From Phaeovulum vinaykumarii (lineage in GTDB: Bacteria > Pseudomonadota > Alphaproteobacteria > Rhodobacterales > Rhodobacteraceae): DNA of 64,000 bases. The position numbers and the translations under genes are program-made. Position 1 is the stretch's first letter, and the number at the start of each line of letters is the position of its first letter. This document shows positions 46,590-54,974 of this stretch, in pieces. The notes below the pieces were generated by a model. That model worked only from the letters and a program-made list of their open reading frames with translations, had not been told where the DNA came from and ran no database searches. The stretch lies in the NCBI RefSeq assembly GCF_900156695.1, contig NZ_FTOM01000004.1, forward strand, positions 124,001 to 188,000, written 5' to 3'.

Positions 46590-47708
46590 TCAGTCTTTCG
46601 GAATGGAGCGGGTGCCCTCGATGGTCAGGCCATAGGCCTCGAGGCCGACCACCTTGGGCATTGCGGAATTGGTCACCAGGATCAGACGCGACAGGCCCAG
46701 CGCCGACAGGATCTGCGCGCCCAGCCCGTAATGTTTCAGCGTCTGCGGCGAGGCCTCGCCGGGCTTGACGATCTTCTTGGAGAGATCGCGCAGGAGAACG
46801 ACGACACCGCGCCCTTCCTCGGCGATCAGGCGCATGGCGGCAGGCAGGTCATCGACATGGCCGGGATTGAGGCCCAGCACATCGGCCAGCGGGTCCAGCG
46901 CATGCATCCGCACCATCACCGGCGCCTCCCCGGTGATATCGCCGCGGGTCAGCACGACATGTTCGGCGCCCTGGGTTTCATCGGTGAAGATGCGCATCGC
47001 CCATTGCCCGCCATGCACCGACACCACCGAGGCCTGGCCGGTCTCGTTGATCAGGTTGTCGTAGCGGCGGCGATAGGCGATCAGATCCGAGATCGTGCCG
47101 ATCTTGAGCGCGTGCTTCTGCGCAAAGGTCACCAGATCGGGCAGACGGGCCATGGTCCCGTCCTCGTTCATGATCTCGCAGATCACGCCGGCGGGGTTCA
47201 GCCCGGCCAGGCGCGACACATCAACCGCGGCCTCGGTATGGCCGGCACGGACCAGAACGCCGCCCTCGCGGGCGCGCAGCGGGAAGACATGGCCGGGCGT
47301 GGCGATATCGGCGGCGCCCTTGGTCGGGTCGATGGCCACGGCGATGGTGCGCGCGCGGTCATGCGCCGAGATGCCGGTGGTCACGCCCTCGCGGGCCTCG
47401 ATCGACAGGGTGAAGGCGGTCTCGTGGCGGCTCGAGTTCTTGGGCGCCATCAGCGGCAGGCCCAGCGCGTCGATGCGCGCGCCCGGCAGCGCCAGGCAGA
47501 TCAGCCCGCGCCCGTGCATGGCCATGAAGTTGACCGCCTCGGGGGTGGCCATCTGCGCCGGGATCACCAGATCGCCCTCGTTCTCGCGGTCCTCGTGGTC
47601 GACCAGGATGAACATGCGCCCGTTGCGCGCATCCTCGATGATCTCCTCGATGGGCGAGATCGCGTCGCGGAAATCTTCCTCGACCGGGCCGGGGGTTTCG
47701 TAGGTCAT
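46590..47708 (-). CDS. ribBA: RibBA: DHBP synthase with degenerate GTP cyclohydrolase II domain
   Basis: This 372-residue protein has an intact N-terminal 3,4-dihydroxy-2-butanone-4-phosphate synthase (VDHEDRENEGDLVIPAQM, RAREGGVLVRAGHTEAAVD). The C-terminal half aligns with GTP cyclohydrolase II in order and length, but the zinc ligands are missing: the expected Cys-rich stretch reads MVRMHALDPLADVL with no cysteine. RibA activity is therefore probably absent here and supplied elsewhere. It overlaps ribE by four bases. Confidence 0.92.
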   Translation of the reverse strand: MTYETPGPVEEDFRDAISPIEEIIEDARNGRMFILVDHEDRENEGDLVIPAQMATPEAVNFMAMHGRGLICLALPGARIDALGLPLMAPKNSSRHETAFTLSIEAREGVTTGISAHDRARTIAVAIDPTKGAADIATPGHVFPLRAREGGVLVRAGHTEAAVDVSRLAGLNPAGVICEIMNEDGTMARLPDLVTFAQKHALKIGTISDLIAYRRRYDNLINETGQASVVSVHGGQWAMRIFTDETQGAEHVVLTRGDITGEAPVMVRMHALDPLADVLGLNPGHVDDLPAAMRLIAEEGRGVVVLLRDLSKKIVKPGEASPQTLKHYGLGAQILSALGLSRLILVTNSAMPKVVGLEAYGLTIEGTRSIPKD

Positions 47709-48328
47709 TGTTCCGCCTCTGCAAGCCGCGCGACATAGCGCGCCAGCGTGTCGATTTCCAGATTCACCTTCTGGCCGATCTGCGCCACGCCCCAGCCGGT
47801 GACGACCTTGGTGTGGGGGATGATGTTGACGCCGAAATCGCAGCCGCCGCCGGGCACGTCCACCACCTCGTTGACGGTCAGCGACGTGCCATCCAGCGCG
47901 ACCGAGCCCTTGGGCGCGATGAACCGGCCCAGGCTGGCCGGCGCGCGGAAGGTGAAGCGGGTGCTCTCGGCCTCGTCGCGCATGCCCACGATCTCGGCCA
48001 TCCCGTCGACATGGCCCGACACGATATGCCCGCCCAGTTCATCACCCACCTTGAGCGCGCGCTCGAGGTTGATGACATGGCCTTCGGCCCAGTCCGACAG
48101 GTTGGTCTTGTCCTGGGTCTCGCCCGAGGCCTGCACCTCGAACCAGGCCCGCGGGCTGTCGCCGCGCGCGACCACCGTCAGGCACACGCCGTCGCAGGCG
48201 ATCGAGGCGCCGATGTCGATGCTCGCGGGATCGTAATTGCAGGCGATGCGCACGCGCATGTCGCCGCCTTCGGGGGCGCGCTCAAGGGCCACGATCTCGC
48301 CGCGGTCGGTGATGATGCCGGTGAACAT
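47705..48328 (-). CDS. ribE: Riboflavin synthase alpha chain
   Basis: This 207-residue enzyme dismutates two lumazines to riboflavin. The duplicated barrels begin MFTGIITDRGEIVALE and GGHIVSGHVDGMAEIV. DGVCLTVVARGD and DGTSLTVNEVVD are the paired active-site motifs. First of ribE-ribBA-ribH-nusB; ribD is not in the window. No FMN riboswitch was recognised upstream. Confidence 0.95.
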   Translation of the reverse strand: MFTGIITDRGEIVALERAPEGGDMRVRIACNYDPASIDIGASIACDGVCLTVVARGDSPRAWFEVQASGETQDKTNLSDWAEGHVINLERALKVGDELGGHIVSGHVDGMAEIVGMRDEAESTRFTFRAPASLGRFIAPKGSVALDGTSLTVNEVVDVPGGGCDFGVNIIPHTKVVTGWGVAQIGQKVNLEIDTLARYVARLAEAEQ

Positions 48329-48425
48329 GGCTGACCTCGTCAGATGGGAAAGGAGTTCGGGGGCTTTTTCTGCGCCTCACCTAGCCCGCCGCGCCCCGCG
48401 CCGCAAGTCCGGCGCCGCCCGCGCA

Positions 48426-48545
48426 GGGCCGCTTTGCGACGCGCCCCGGCCCCGCGGGGGGCTGTTGCGCCGCACTCCCGCCCCCCGCAAGGGGGTCTTG
48501 CGCCGGGCGCCCCTTCCCCCCCGCGGGGGCTTTCGCGGCGGGAAT
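48426..48545. repeat. 33-bp degenerate tandem repeat with hairpin cores
   Basis: About three to four units start near 48426, 48450, 48482 and 48516. Each contains a self-complementary core such as CCCCGCGGGG or CCCCCGCAAGGGGG, mostly followed by a TTGCGCCG-like word. Read in the kpsS frame, the units give 11-residue repeats. Confidence 0.7.
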
Positions 48546-48558
48546 GCGACCATTCCCG
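48539..48558. promoter_or_regulatory. Inverted repeat upstream of kpsS
   Basis: CGGGAATG (48539-48546) and CATTCCCG (48551-48558) are perfect 8-bp arms around CGAC. It could be an operator for ribE or kpsS; no regulator is assigned. Confidence 0.4.
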
Positions 48559-48689
48559 TCAGGGCAAGGGGGCCGAAACTGCGTGACACGCGCGGCATTT
48601 GGCGCCACACCGGCGCGCAGATCCCCATCCGCCAGACACCGCAACACCACGCCCCGCCCTTCAGAACCCCGCCCGACCCCACCGGACGC

Positions 48690-50003
48690 ATGACACCGAC
48701 ACCGCCCCGCCACGCATTGATGCTGCAAGGCCCCCACGGGCCCTTCTTCGCACAGCTGGCCCGCGCGCTGACGGCGGCGGGGATGGCGGTCACCCGCGTC
48801 GGCTTCAACCGCGGCGACGAGATGTTCTGGCCCGACCGCGCGCGCTATATCCCCTTTCGCGGCCGCCCCGAGGACTGGCCTTCGACCGTTGCCCGTCTGA
48901 TCGAGACGCGCGGCATCACCGATCTGGTGCTCTATGGCGACACGCGCCCCGTCCATGCCCAGGCCGTGGCCGCGGCGCGCGCGCGCGGGGTGCAGGTGCA
49001 TGTCTTCGAGGAAGGCTATCTGCGGCCCTACTGGATCAGCTATGAACGCGGCGGCGCCAACGGCCATTCGGCGCTGATGCAGATGGATCTGCCCACGATC
49101 CTGGCCGCCGCCCGCGCCCTGCCCGAGACCGACCCCACTCCGGCCTCGGCCGCCGCCACGGGCCCCGGCGCCGATCCGCCCGCGCCGGCGGTCTGGGGCG
49201 ACATGCGCCAGCATGTGTTCTGGGGCGCGCTCTATCATTTCCTGGTGATGGTGGCCAACCGGCCCTATCGCAACTTCCGCCCCCACCGCGACATCCCCGT
49301 TTCGGCCGAATTCCGCCTGTATCTGCGGCGGCTGGCGCTGATGCCGGCGCATGCGCTGGAACGCCGGCTGGCCGAGCGGCGCATCCGGGCCGAGGGGCTG
49401 CGCTTTCATCTGGTGCTGCTCCAGCTCGAACATGACGCGAGCTTTCGCAGCCATTCCCCCTTTGCCTCGATGCGCGACTTCATCGCGCTGTGCATCGCAG
49501 GCTTTGCCGAAGGCGCGCCACGCGATCACCATCTGGTCTTCAAGGCCCACCCGCTCGAGGATGACCGCGCCGCCCTGCCGCGCGCCATCCGCGCCGAGGC
49601 CGCCCGCCACGGCCTGTCGGCGCGCGTGCACTTCGTGCGCGGCGGCAAGCTGGCCGAGATGCTTGACCGCACCGAAAGCGTGGTGACGGTCAATTCCACC
49701 GCCGGGCAGCAGGCGCTGTGGCGCGGGCTGGCGCTGCGCATCTTCGGGCGCGCGGTCTATGACAAGCCGGGGCTGGTGTCGCAGCAGCCCCTGCCCGCCT
49801 TCTTCGCCGCCCCCGCCCGCCCCCAGATCGCGGCCTGCCGGGCCTATCGGCGCTTCCTGCTGGCCAGCTCGCAGGTGCGGGGCGGGTTCTATTCGCGCGC
49901 GGGCCGGCGCGCGGCCATCGCCCGGCTGGTGCCGATGATGCTGGCCGCAGAGGATCCCTATGACGGAGTCCTGACGCCGCATCCCCGCCGCGAAAGCGCC
50001 TGA
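48690..50003 (+). CDS. kpsS: Capsular polysaccharide export/biosynthesis protein KpsS
   Basis: This 437-residue protein of the KpsS/LipB group, retaining beta-Kdo transferases, builds the poly-Kdo linker on lipid for group 2-type capsules. MLQGPHGPFFAQLARALTAA, VLYGDTRPVHAQAVAAARAR, VFEEGYLRPYWIS, VFKAHPLEDDR and VVTVNSTAGQQALWRGL are typical. Start at 48690; the ATG at 48720 is an alternative. It is followed by an outer-membrane exporter and kpsC on the same strand. Confidence 0.9.
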   Translation: MTPTPPRHALMLQGPHGPFFAQLARALTAAGMAVTRVGFNRGDEMFWPDRARYIPFRGRPEDWPSTVARLIETRGITDLVLYGDTRPVHAQAVAAARARGVQVHVFEEGYLRPYWISYERGGANGHSALMQMDLPTILAAARALPETDPTPASAAATGPGADPPAPAVWGDMRQHVFWGALYHFLVMVANRPYRNFRPHRDIPVSAEFRLYLRRLALMPAHALERRLAERRIRAEGLRFHLVLLQLEHDASFRSHSPFASMRDFIALCIAGFAEGAPRDHHLVFKAHPLEDDRAALPRAIRAEAARHGLSARVHFVRGGKLAEMLDRTESVVTVNSTAGQQALWRGLALRIFGRAVYDKPGLVSQQPLPAFFAAPARPQIAACRAYRRFLLASSQVRGGFYSRAGRRAAIARLVPMMLAAEDPYDGVLTPHPRRESA

Positions 50004-50059
50004 GCCCCTTGAATTGGGGCCCGATATCGGCACGATCGCAACACATTCCCCGCTGCCGC

Positions 50060-50095
50060 GAAAGATTGTGGCACCGCCGGCATGAAAGATTGTGG
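50060..50095. repeat. Direct repeat GAAAGATTGTGG, two copies
   Basis: Exact 12-bp copies lie at 50060-50071 and 50084-50095, 24 bp apart centre to centre. They are about 95-130 bp upstream of the exporter gene in a relatively AT-rich gap. Same-face spacing suggests an activator or two-component response-regulator site. Confidence 0.5.
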
Positions 50096-50188
50096 ATATT
50101 TCGGGGCGATTTCGATAACGTGGGCGTCAAAACAACCTGGGCGCAAGATCCGGGTGATACGGGCATCCCGCCAAGAGGAGCACGAGCA

Positions 50189-51322
50189 GTGAACATTCTG
50201 ACCAGCCGGGGCCTGCGCCTCGTCGCTATGGGTGTGCTTGTGGGCACCACCGCATCCTGTGCGCTTCCGCGCTCGGGGCCTTCGAAATCCGAAATCTACG
50301 CGGGCTCGGTGCAGAAACAGGGCGATGCCTTCGTTCTCGAGGTCAACGATTACGTCACCCGCGCCACCGCCGTCACCCCGGCGCTGGGCTTCTCGTCGGA
50401 CTTCCGCAACGCCGGCCAGGTGGGCTCGGACACGCTGCGGCCGGGCGACACGCTGGGTCTGACGATCTGGGAAAACGTCGATGACGGGCTGCTGGCACCC
50501 AAGGGGGCCAATGCCACCCAGCTGACCGAGGTGCAGATCGACGGCGCCGGCTTCATCTTCGTGCCCTATGCCGGGCGCATCAAGGCGGCGGGCAATTCCC
50601 CCGAGGCGCTGCGCCGCATCATCACCGAGAAACTGGACGCCCAGACCCCCGATCCGCAGGTCACCGTCATGCGCGTGGCCGGCGACGGCGCCACCGTGTC
50701 GGTGATGGGCGCGGTGTCGGGCCAGGGCGTCTATGCCATCGAGCGGCCCACGCGGACGCTGTCGTCGATGCTGGCGCGCGCCGGCGGCGTCTCGGTCAAG
50801 CCCGAGATCGCCCGCGTGACCGTCACCCGCGGCGCCAAGACCGGCACGATCTGGCTCAAGGATCTCTACGAGAACCCGGCGATGGATATCGCGCTGCGCC
50901 CCGGCGACGTGATCCTGGTCGAGGAAGACACCCGCGCCTTCACCGCGATGGGCGCGACCGGCGCCCAGGCGCGCGTGCCCTTCGACAGCCAGACCCTCTC
51001 GGCGCTCGAGGCGATTGCGACGGTGGGCGGGCTCAATTCGAACCTGGCCGATCCCAAGGGCGTCTTCGTGCTGCGCAACGAACCGGCCGAGATCGCCAAT
51101 ACCGTGCTGGGCCGCAGCGACCTTCAGGGCGCGCAACGCATGGTCTATGTGCTGGACCTGACCAAGCCCAACGGCCTGTTCCTGGCGCGTGACTTCGTGA
51201 TCCGCGACGGCGACACCGTCTATGTCACCGAAGCGCCCTATGTCACCTGGCAGAAATCGCTGTCGGCCCTGACCGGTCCGGTCTCGACGGTCAGCGCGTT
51301 CAACAACCTCACCGGCGATTGA
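50189..51322 (+). CDS. Wza/KpsD-type outer-membrane polysaccharide export lipoprotein
   Basis: This 377-residue protein starts at GTG 50189 with AGGAG about nine bases upstream. A lipoprotein signal ends TTASC with the lipidated Cys24. The polysaccharide export domain has LRPGDTLGLTIWENVD, VPYAGRIKAAGNSPEALRRI and VSVMGAVSGQGVYAI. SLBB-like segments follow (TLSSMLARAGGV, TLSALEAIATVGG). It forms the outer-membrane channel for capsule, like BexD, CtrA of Neisseria or KpsD. It shares one base with the kpsC start. Inner-membrane KpsMTE partners are not in the window. Confidence 0.9.
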   Translation: MNILTSRGLRLVAMGVLVGTTASCALPRSGPSKSEIYAGSVQKQGDAFVLEVNDYVTRATAVTPALGFSSDFRNAGQVGSDTLRPGDTLGLTIWENVDDGLLAPKGANATQLTEVQIDGAGFIFVPYAGRIKAAGNSPEALRRIITEKLDAQTPDPQVTVMRVAGDGATVSVMGAVSGQGVYAIERPTRTLSSMLARAGGVSVKPEIARVTVTRGAKTGTIWLKDLYENPAMDIALRPGDVILVEEDTRAFTAMGATGAQARVPFDSQTLSALEAIATVGGLNSNLADPKGVFVLRNEPAEIANTVLGRSDLQGAQRMVYVLDLTKPNGLFLARDFVIRDGDTVYVTEAPYVTWQKSLSALTGPVSTVSAFNNLTGD

Positions 51323-53369
51323 TGGCACCCGAAGGGCCGGCCCCCTGGGATCTGCCCAAGGGGCCGCTTTTCGTCTACAACGGCGGGCTGATGCGCCGGC
51401 CGCTGCGGCAGATGCTGGCGCAGGCCGGCTGGCCGCTGCGGCTGGGCCTGCCCCGGCAGGGCGATCTGGTCGGGCTCTGGGGCGCCAGCCCCACCGCCTG
51501 GCGTGCCGAAACGATTGCCGCGCGCCGCGCCGCCCGGCTGATCCGCTTCGAGGATGCCTTCCTGCGCTCGCTCCATCCCGGACGGGGGGGCGGGGGCGCG
51601 CCTCTGGGCCTCATCCCCGATCATCTGGGCGTGCATTTCGACCCCGCCCGCCCCTCGCGGCTGGAGCGGATCCTGGCCGAAGCCCCGCTCGATGACGGCG
51701 ACCTGCTGCGCCGCGCGCATGACGGGATGGCGCGTCTGGCCGCGCTCGATCTGTCGAAATACAACGCCCATGACCCCGATCTGCCACCCCCGCCGCCCGG
51801 CTATGTGCTGGTGATCGACCAGCTGCGCGGCGATGCCTCGGTGCGGCTGGCGGGCGTGCGTGCCCATATCTTCCGCGAGATGCTGGTCTTCGCCCAGGAG
51901 GAACACCCCGGCGCGCGCGTTCTCATCAAGACCCACCCCGAGACCATCTCGGGCCAGCGCCCCGGCCATTACGGCCCCGAGGATGCGCAGGGCCGCGTCA
52001 GCCTGCTCGCGGCGCCCCATTCGCCGCGCGCGCTTCTGGAAGGGCGATCGCGGTCTATACGGTCAGCTCGCAGATGGGGCTCGAGGCGATCTTCGCCGGC
52101 CACCGCCCGCGCGTCTTCGGCCAGCCCTTCTATGCCGGCTGGGGCCTGAGCACCGACGAAAACCCGGTGCCCCGCCGCAACCGCCGGCTGACCCGCGCCC
52201 AGCTTTTCGCCGCAAGCCATATCCTGGCGCCGATCTGGTGGGATCCCTGCCGCGGCCGGCTCTGCCGCTTCGAGGAGGCGGTCGATCAGCTCGAGGCCGA
52301 GGTGCGCGCCTTCCGTCAGGACCGGCACGGCCATGTCGCCACCGGCATGCGCGCCTGGAAACGCGCCGCCATCGCGCGCCATTTCGGCCGCCACGGCCCC
52401 TTGCGCTTCATCGAGCCCCCCGCCGCCGCCGCCGAGACCGCCGCGCGCACGGGCCGGCCGCTTCTGGGCTGGGCCTCGCGGATGCCCGCGGGCTTTTCCG
52501 GCCTGCGCGTCGAGGACGGCTTCCTGCGCTCGCGCGGGTTGGGGGCTGATCTGGTGGCGCCGCTGTCGCTGGTCTGCGATGCGCGCGGGATCTACTATGA
52601 CCCGACCCGGCCCTCGGATCTCGAGGCGCTGATCGCCGCCCCCCTGCCCGCGGGCGGCGCGCGCCGGGCCGAGGATCTGATCGCGCGGATCACCGACGGG
52701 GGCTTGACGAAATACAACCTGGGCGGGGCCTGCCCCGCGCTGCCGCCCGGCCACCGCATCCTGGTCCCCGGCCAGGTCGAGGACGACGCCTCGATCCGGC
52801 TGGGCGCGCCGGGCTGGACCAACCGCGCGCTGCTCGAACGGGTGCGGGCCGAGAACCCCGACGCGGTGATCGTGTGGAAGCCCCATCCCGATGTCGTGGC
52901 CGGGCTGCGCCCCGGCGCGCTGGATCCCGGCGTCGCCGACGCGCTGGCCGATGTGAGCGCGCCCGAAGCCGACCCCGCGGCGCTGATTGCCGCCTGCGAC
53001 GAGGTCTGGACGCTGACCTCGGGGCTGGGGTTCGAGGCGCTCTTGCGCGGCAGGCCCGTGACCTGTCTCGGCACGCCCTTCTATGCCGGCTGGGGGCTGA
53101 CGCGCGATCTGGGGCCGCAGCCTGCGCGCCGGCGGCTGACGCTGGACCGCCGCCCCGATCTGGCGCGGCTGGTCCATGCCGCGCTGATCGCCTATCCGCG
53201 CTATATCGACCCGGTGAGCGGGCGCCCCTGCCCGCCCGAGGTGGTCATCGAACGGCTGGCGCGCGGCCAGGTGCCGCCCCCCGGCCCGGCCAACCGCGCG
53301 CTGGCCCGCCTTCAGGGCCTTTTGGCGCCCTGGGCGCATCTGTGGCGCCGATCCGCGCCAAAGGTCTGA
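51322..53369 (+). pseudogene. kpsC: KpsC capsule beta-Kdo glycosyltransferase, frameshifted
   Basis: Joined across one break, this gives an about 682-residue KpsC with two related halves. Half one has PKGPLFVYNGGLMRRPLRQM, RFEDAFLRSLHPG, LVIDQLRGDASVRL and IKTHPET, then VFGQPFYAGWGLS. Half two repeats the plan with RVEDGFLRSRGLGADLVAPL, VPGQVEDDASIRLG, WKPHPDVVAGLR and CLGTPFYAGWGLT. The break is in GGG at 52042-52044. Adding one G restores LLEGAIAVYTVSSQMGLEAI. Everything on both sides is intact, so either a very recent loss (capsule off) or an assembly error. Confidence 0.88.
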
Positions 53370-53396
53370 TCCTGTCCCCGCAGCACGGCCGGACCA

Positions 53397-53470
53397 CGTG
53401 CGCAATCCTCCCCCGCAACGCGGGCTTGGCCGCGTGCATAATCCTCCATTGCCGCGGGGCGGGGCTTTTG
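53397..53470. repeat. 36-bp imperfect direct repeat upstream of pyrB
   Basis: 53397-53411 and 53433-53447 share 13 of 15 bases (CGTGCGCAATCCTCC and CGTGCATAATCCTCC) at a 36-bp period. A looser GC-rich and TTGGC/TTTGCC match follows each. Confidence 0.6.
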
Positions 53471-53512
53471 CCATAAGCGGCCCTGCCGTCGCCATCAGGA
53501 TCGGGAAAAGCC

Positions 53513-54478
53513 ATGACGTTCCGCGCGCGCCATCTTCTGGGGATCGAGCATCTCTCGCCGGGGGAAATCCGCACCATTCTGGATCTGGCCGACCGCTACG
53601 TCGAGCTGAACCGCCGCACGGTCAAGCGTACCGACGCGCTGGCCGGCCTGACCCAGATCAACATGTTCTTCGAGAATTCCACCCGCACCCAGGCCAGTTT
53701 CGAGCTGGCCGGCAAGCGGCTGGGGGCCGACGTGATGAACATGGCCGTCGCCCAGTCCAGCGTGAAGAAGGGCGAGACGCTGATCGACACGGCCTTGACG
53801 CTGAACGCGATGCGCCCCGATCTGCTGGTCGTGCGCCACAATGCGTCAGGCGCGGTCAACCTCCTGGCTTCCAAGGTCAATTGCGCTGTCATCAACGCCG
53901 GCGACGGGCGCCACGAACACCCCACCCAGGCGCTTCTGGACGCGCTGACCATCCGCCGCGCCAAGGGCCGCATCCAGCGGTTGCGCATCGCCATCTGCGG
54001 CGACATCGCCCACAGCCGGGTGGCGCGCTCGAACCTGATCCTGCTGGGCAAGATGGAAAACCGGCTGCGCCTGATCGGGCCGCCGACGCTTCTGCCCGCG
54101 GGCGTGGCCGATCTGGGCTGCGAGATCTTCGACGACATGAACGCGGGGCTGAAGGACGTCGATGTGGTGATGATGCTGCGCCTCCAGAAGGAACGGATGG
54201 ACGGCGGCTTCATCCCCTCGGAGCGCGAATATTTCCACCGTTACGGGCTCGACGCCGAGAAGCTGGCCCATGCCGCGCCGGATGCGATCGTCATGCACCC
54301 CGGCCCGATGAACCGCGGGGTCGAGATCGACGGGGTGATCGCCGATGACATCAACCGCTCGGTGATCCAGGATCAGGTCGAGATGGGCGTGGCCGTGCGC
54401 ATGGCGGTGATGGACCTTCTGGCGCAGAACCTGCGCGCCGAACGCGGGCGCGCCGCGGCGGGGGGGATCGATGTCTGA
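53513..54478 (+). CDS. pyrB: Aspartate carbamoyltransferase catalytic chain
   Basis: This 321-residue ATCase makes carbamoyl aspartate in pyrimidine synthesis. The carbamoyl-phosphate motif reads [43 protein letters not shown] and [14 protein letters not shown] are present. No pyrI partner is seen. A dihydroorotase-like protein without metal ligands is encoded two genes on and may instead form the structural partner, as in pyrB-pyrC' systems. It overlaps the next gene by eight bases. Confidence 0.95.
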   Translation: MTFRARHLLGIEHLSPGEIRTILDLADRYVELNRRTVKRTDALAGLTQINMFFENSTRTQASFELAGKRLGADVMNMAVAQSSVKKGETLIDTALTLNAMRPDLLVVRHNASGAVNLLASKVNCAVINAGDGRHEHPTQALLDALTIRRAKGRIQRLRIAICGDIAHSRVARSNLILLGKMENRLRLIGPPTLLPAGVADLGCEIFDDMNAGLKDVDVVMMLRLQKERMDGGFIPSEREYFHRYGLDAEKLAHAAPDAIVMHPGPMNRGVEIDGVIADDINRSVIQDQVEMGVAVRMAVMDLLAQNLRAERGRAAAGGIDV

Positions 54479-54974
54479 GATCCGACCCGACGACGTGCAC
54501 CGCTACCGGCCCGGCCCAGGGGCGGAATTGCCGCTTGACCCCGACGAGACGGTGCAGGCCGTGTTCACCGCCGACCGCCGCCGCTACTGGCGCGACCATC
54601 TGGCGATGGCGGGCCTGGGGATCGTGGTGGCCAGCCTCGGGCTTGCGCTCTTCGGGCGGGCCCATACCATTCCCGCGGGCGTTCTGGGCGTGGTGGCGGC
54701 GGTGGGTCTGCGCGGGCTCTATCTGGCCTCCGAGGCCTTTGCCCGGCGCTGGCAGCTGACCGACCGGCGCCTGATCGGGCCGCAGGGGCGGCAGGTGATG
54801 CTGCTCGAGATCGAGACCGTGCGCCGGCTGATGGGCGACGTGCAGATCGTCAGCCGCGACGGGCAGAAGCATCTGATCAAGCACCTGGCCGACCCGCAGG
54901 CCGTTCTGGACACGATCCTTGATGCGCGCGACGCCCGCGCGCGTCACTTGCGCAACACGGAGGAAGGGCGATGA
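54471..54974 (+). CDS. Small membrane protein with PH-like domain
   Basis: This 167-residue protein has two adjacent membrane helices ([20 protein letters not shown] and [20 protein letters not shown]). A C-terminal domain ([35 protein letters not shown]) resembles bacterial PH (YdbS/YdbT-like) domains. It overlaps pyrB by eight bases and pyrC by four, so it is translated with the pyrimidine genes. No role in pyrimidine synthesis is known to me; it may be a passenger or tether. Confidence 0.75.
   Translation: MSEIRPDDVHRYRPGPGAELPLDPDETVQAVFTADRRRYWRDHLAMAGLGIVVASLGLALFGRAHTIPAGVLGVVAAVGLRGLYLASEAFARRWQLTDRRLIGPQGRQVMLLEIETVRRLMGDVQIVSRDGQKHLIKHLADPQAVLDTILDARDARARHLRNTEEGR

Larger units (their letters stand above)
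48329..48689. other. Divergent gap between ribE and kpsS with GC-rich repeats
   Basis: These 361 bases are non-coding. The ribE-proximal part has no riboswitch-like sequence, the middle holds the 33-bp repeat listed next, and the rest is low complexity. The kpsS frame stays open far upstream, but that extension is repeat sequence and is not accepted as coding. Confidence 0.6.

Noticed and set aside
48329-48689. FMN riboswitch upstream of the riboflavin operon
   Set aside because: None of the conserved RFN-element stretches (such as AGGGYAGGGTGAAATTCCC-like segments) could be found on the minus strand.
48237-48689. N-terminal extension of kpsS of about 150 residues
   Set aside because: It overlaps the ribE coding end, is Arg/Pro-rich repeat sequence and has no KpsS similarity.
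52030-52050. Programmed frameshifting in kpsC
   Set aside because: There is no slippery heptamer or downstream structure, and KpsC relatives are encoded in one frame.
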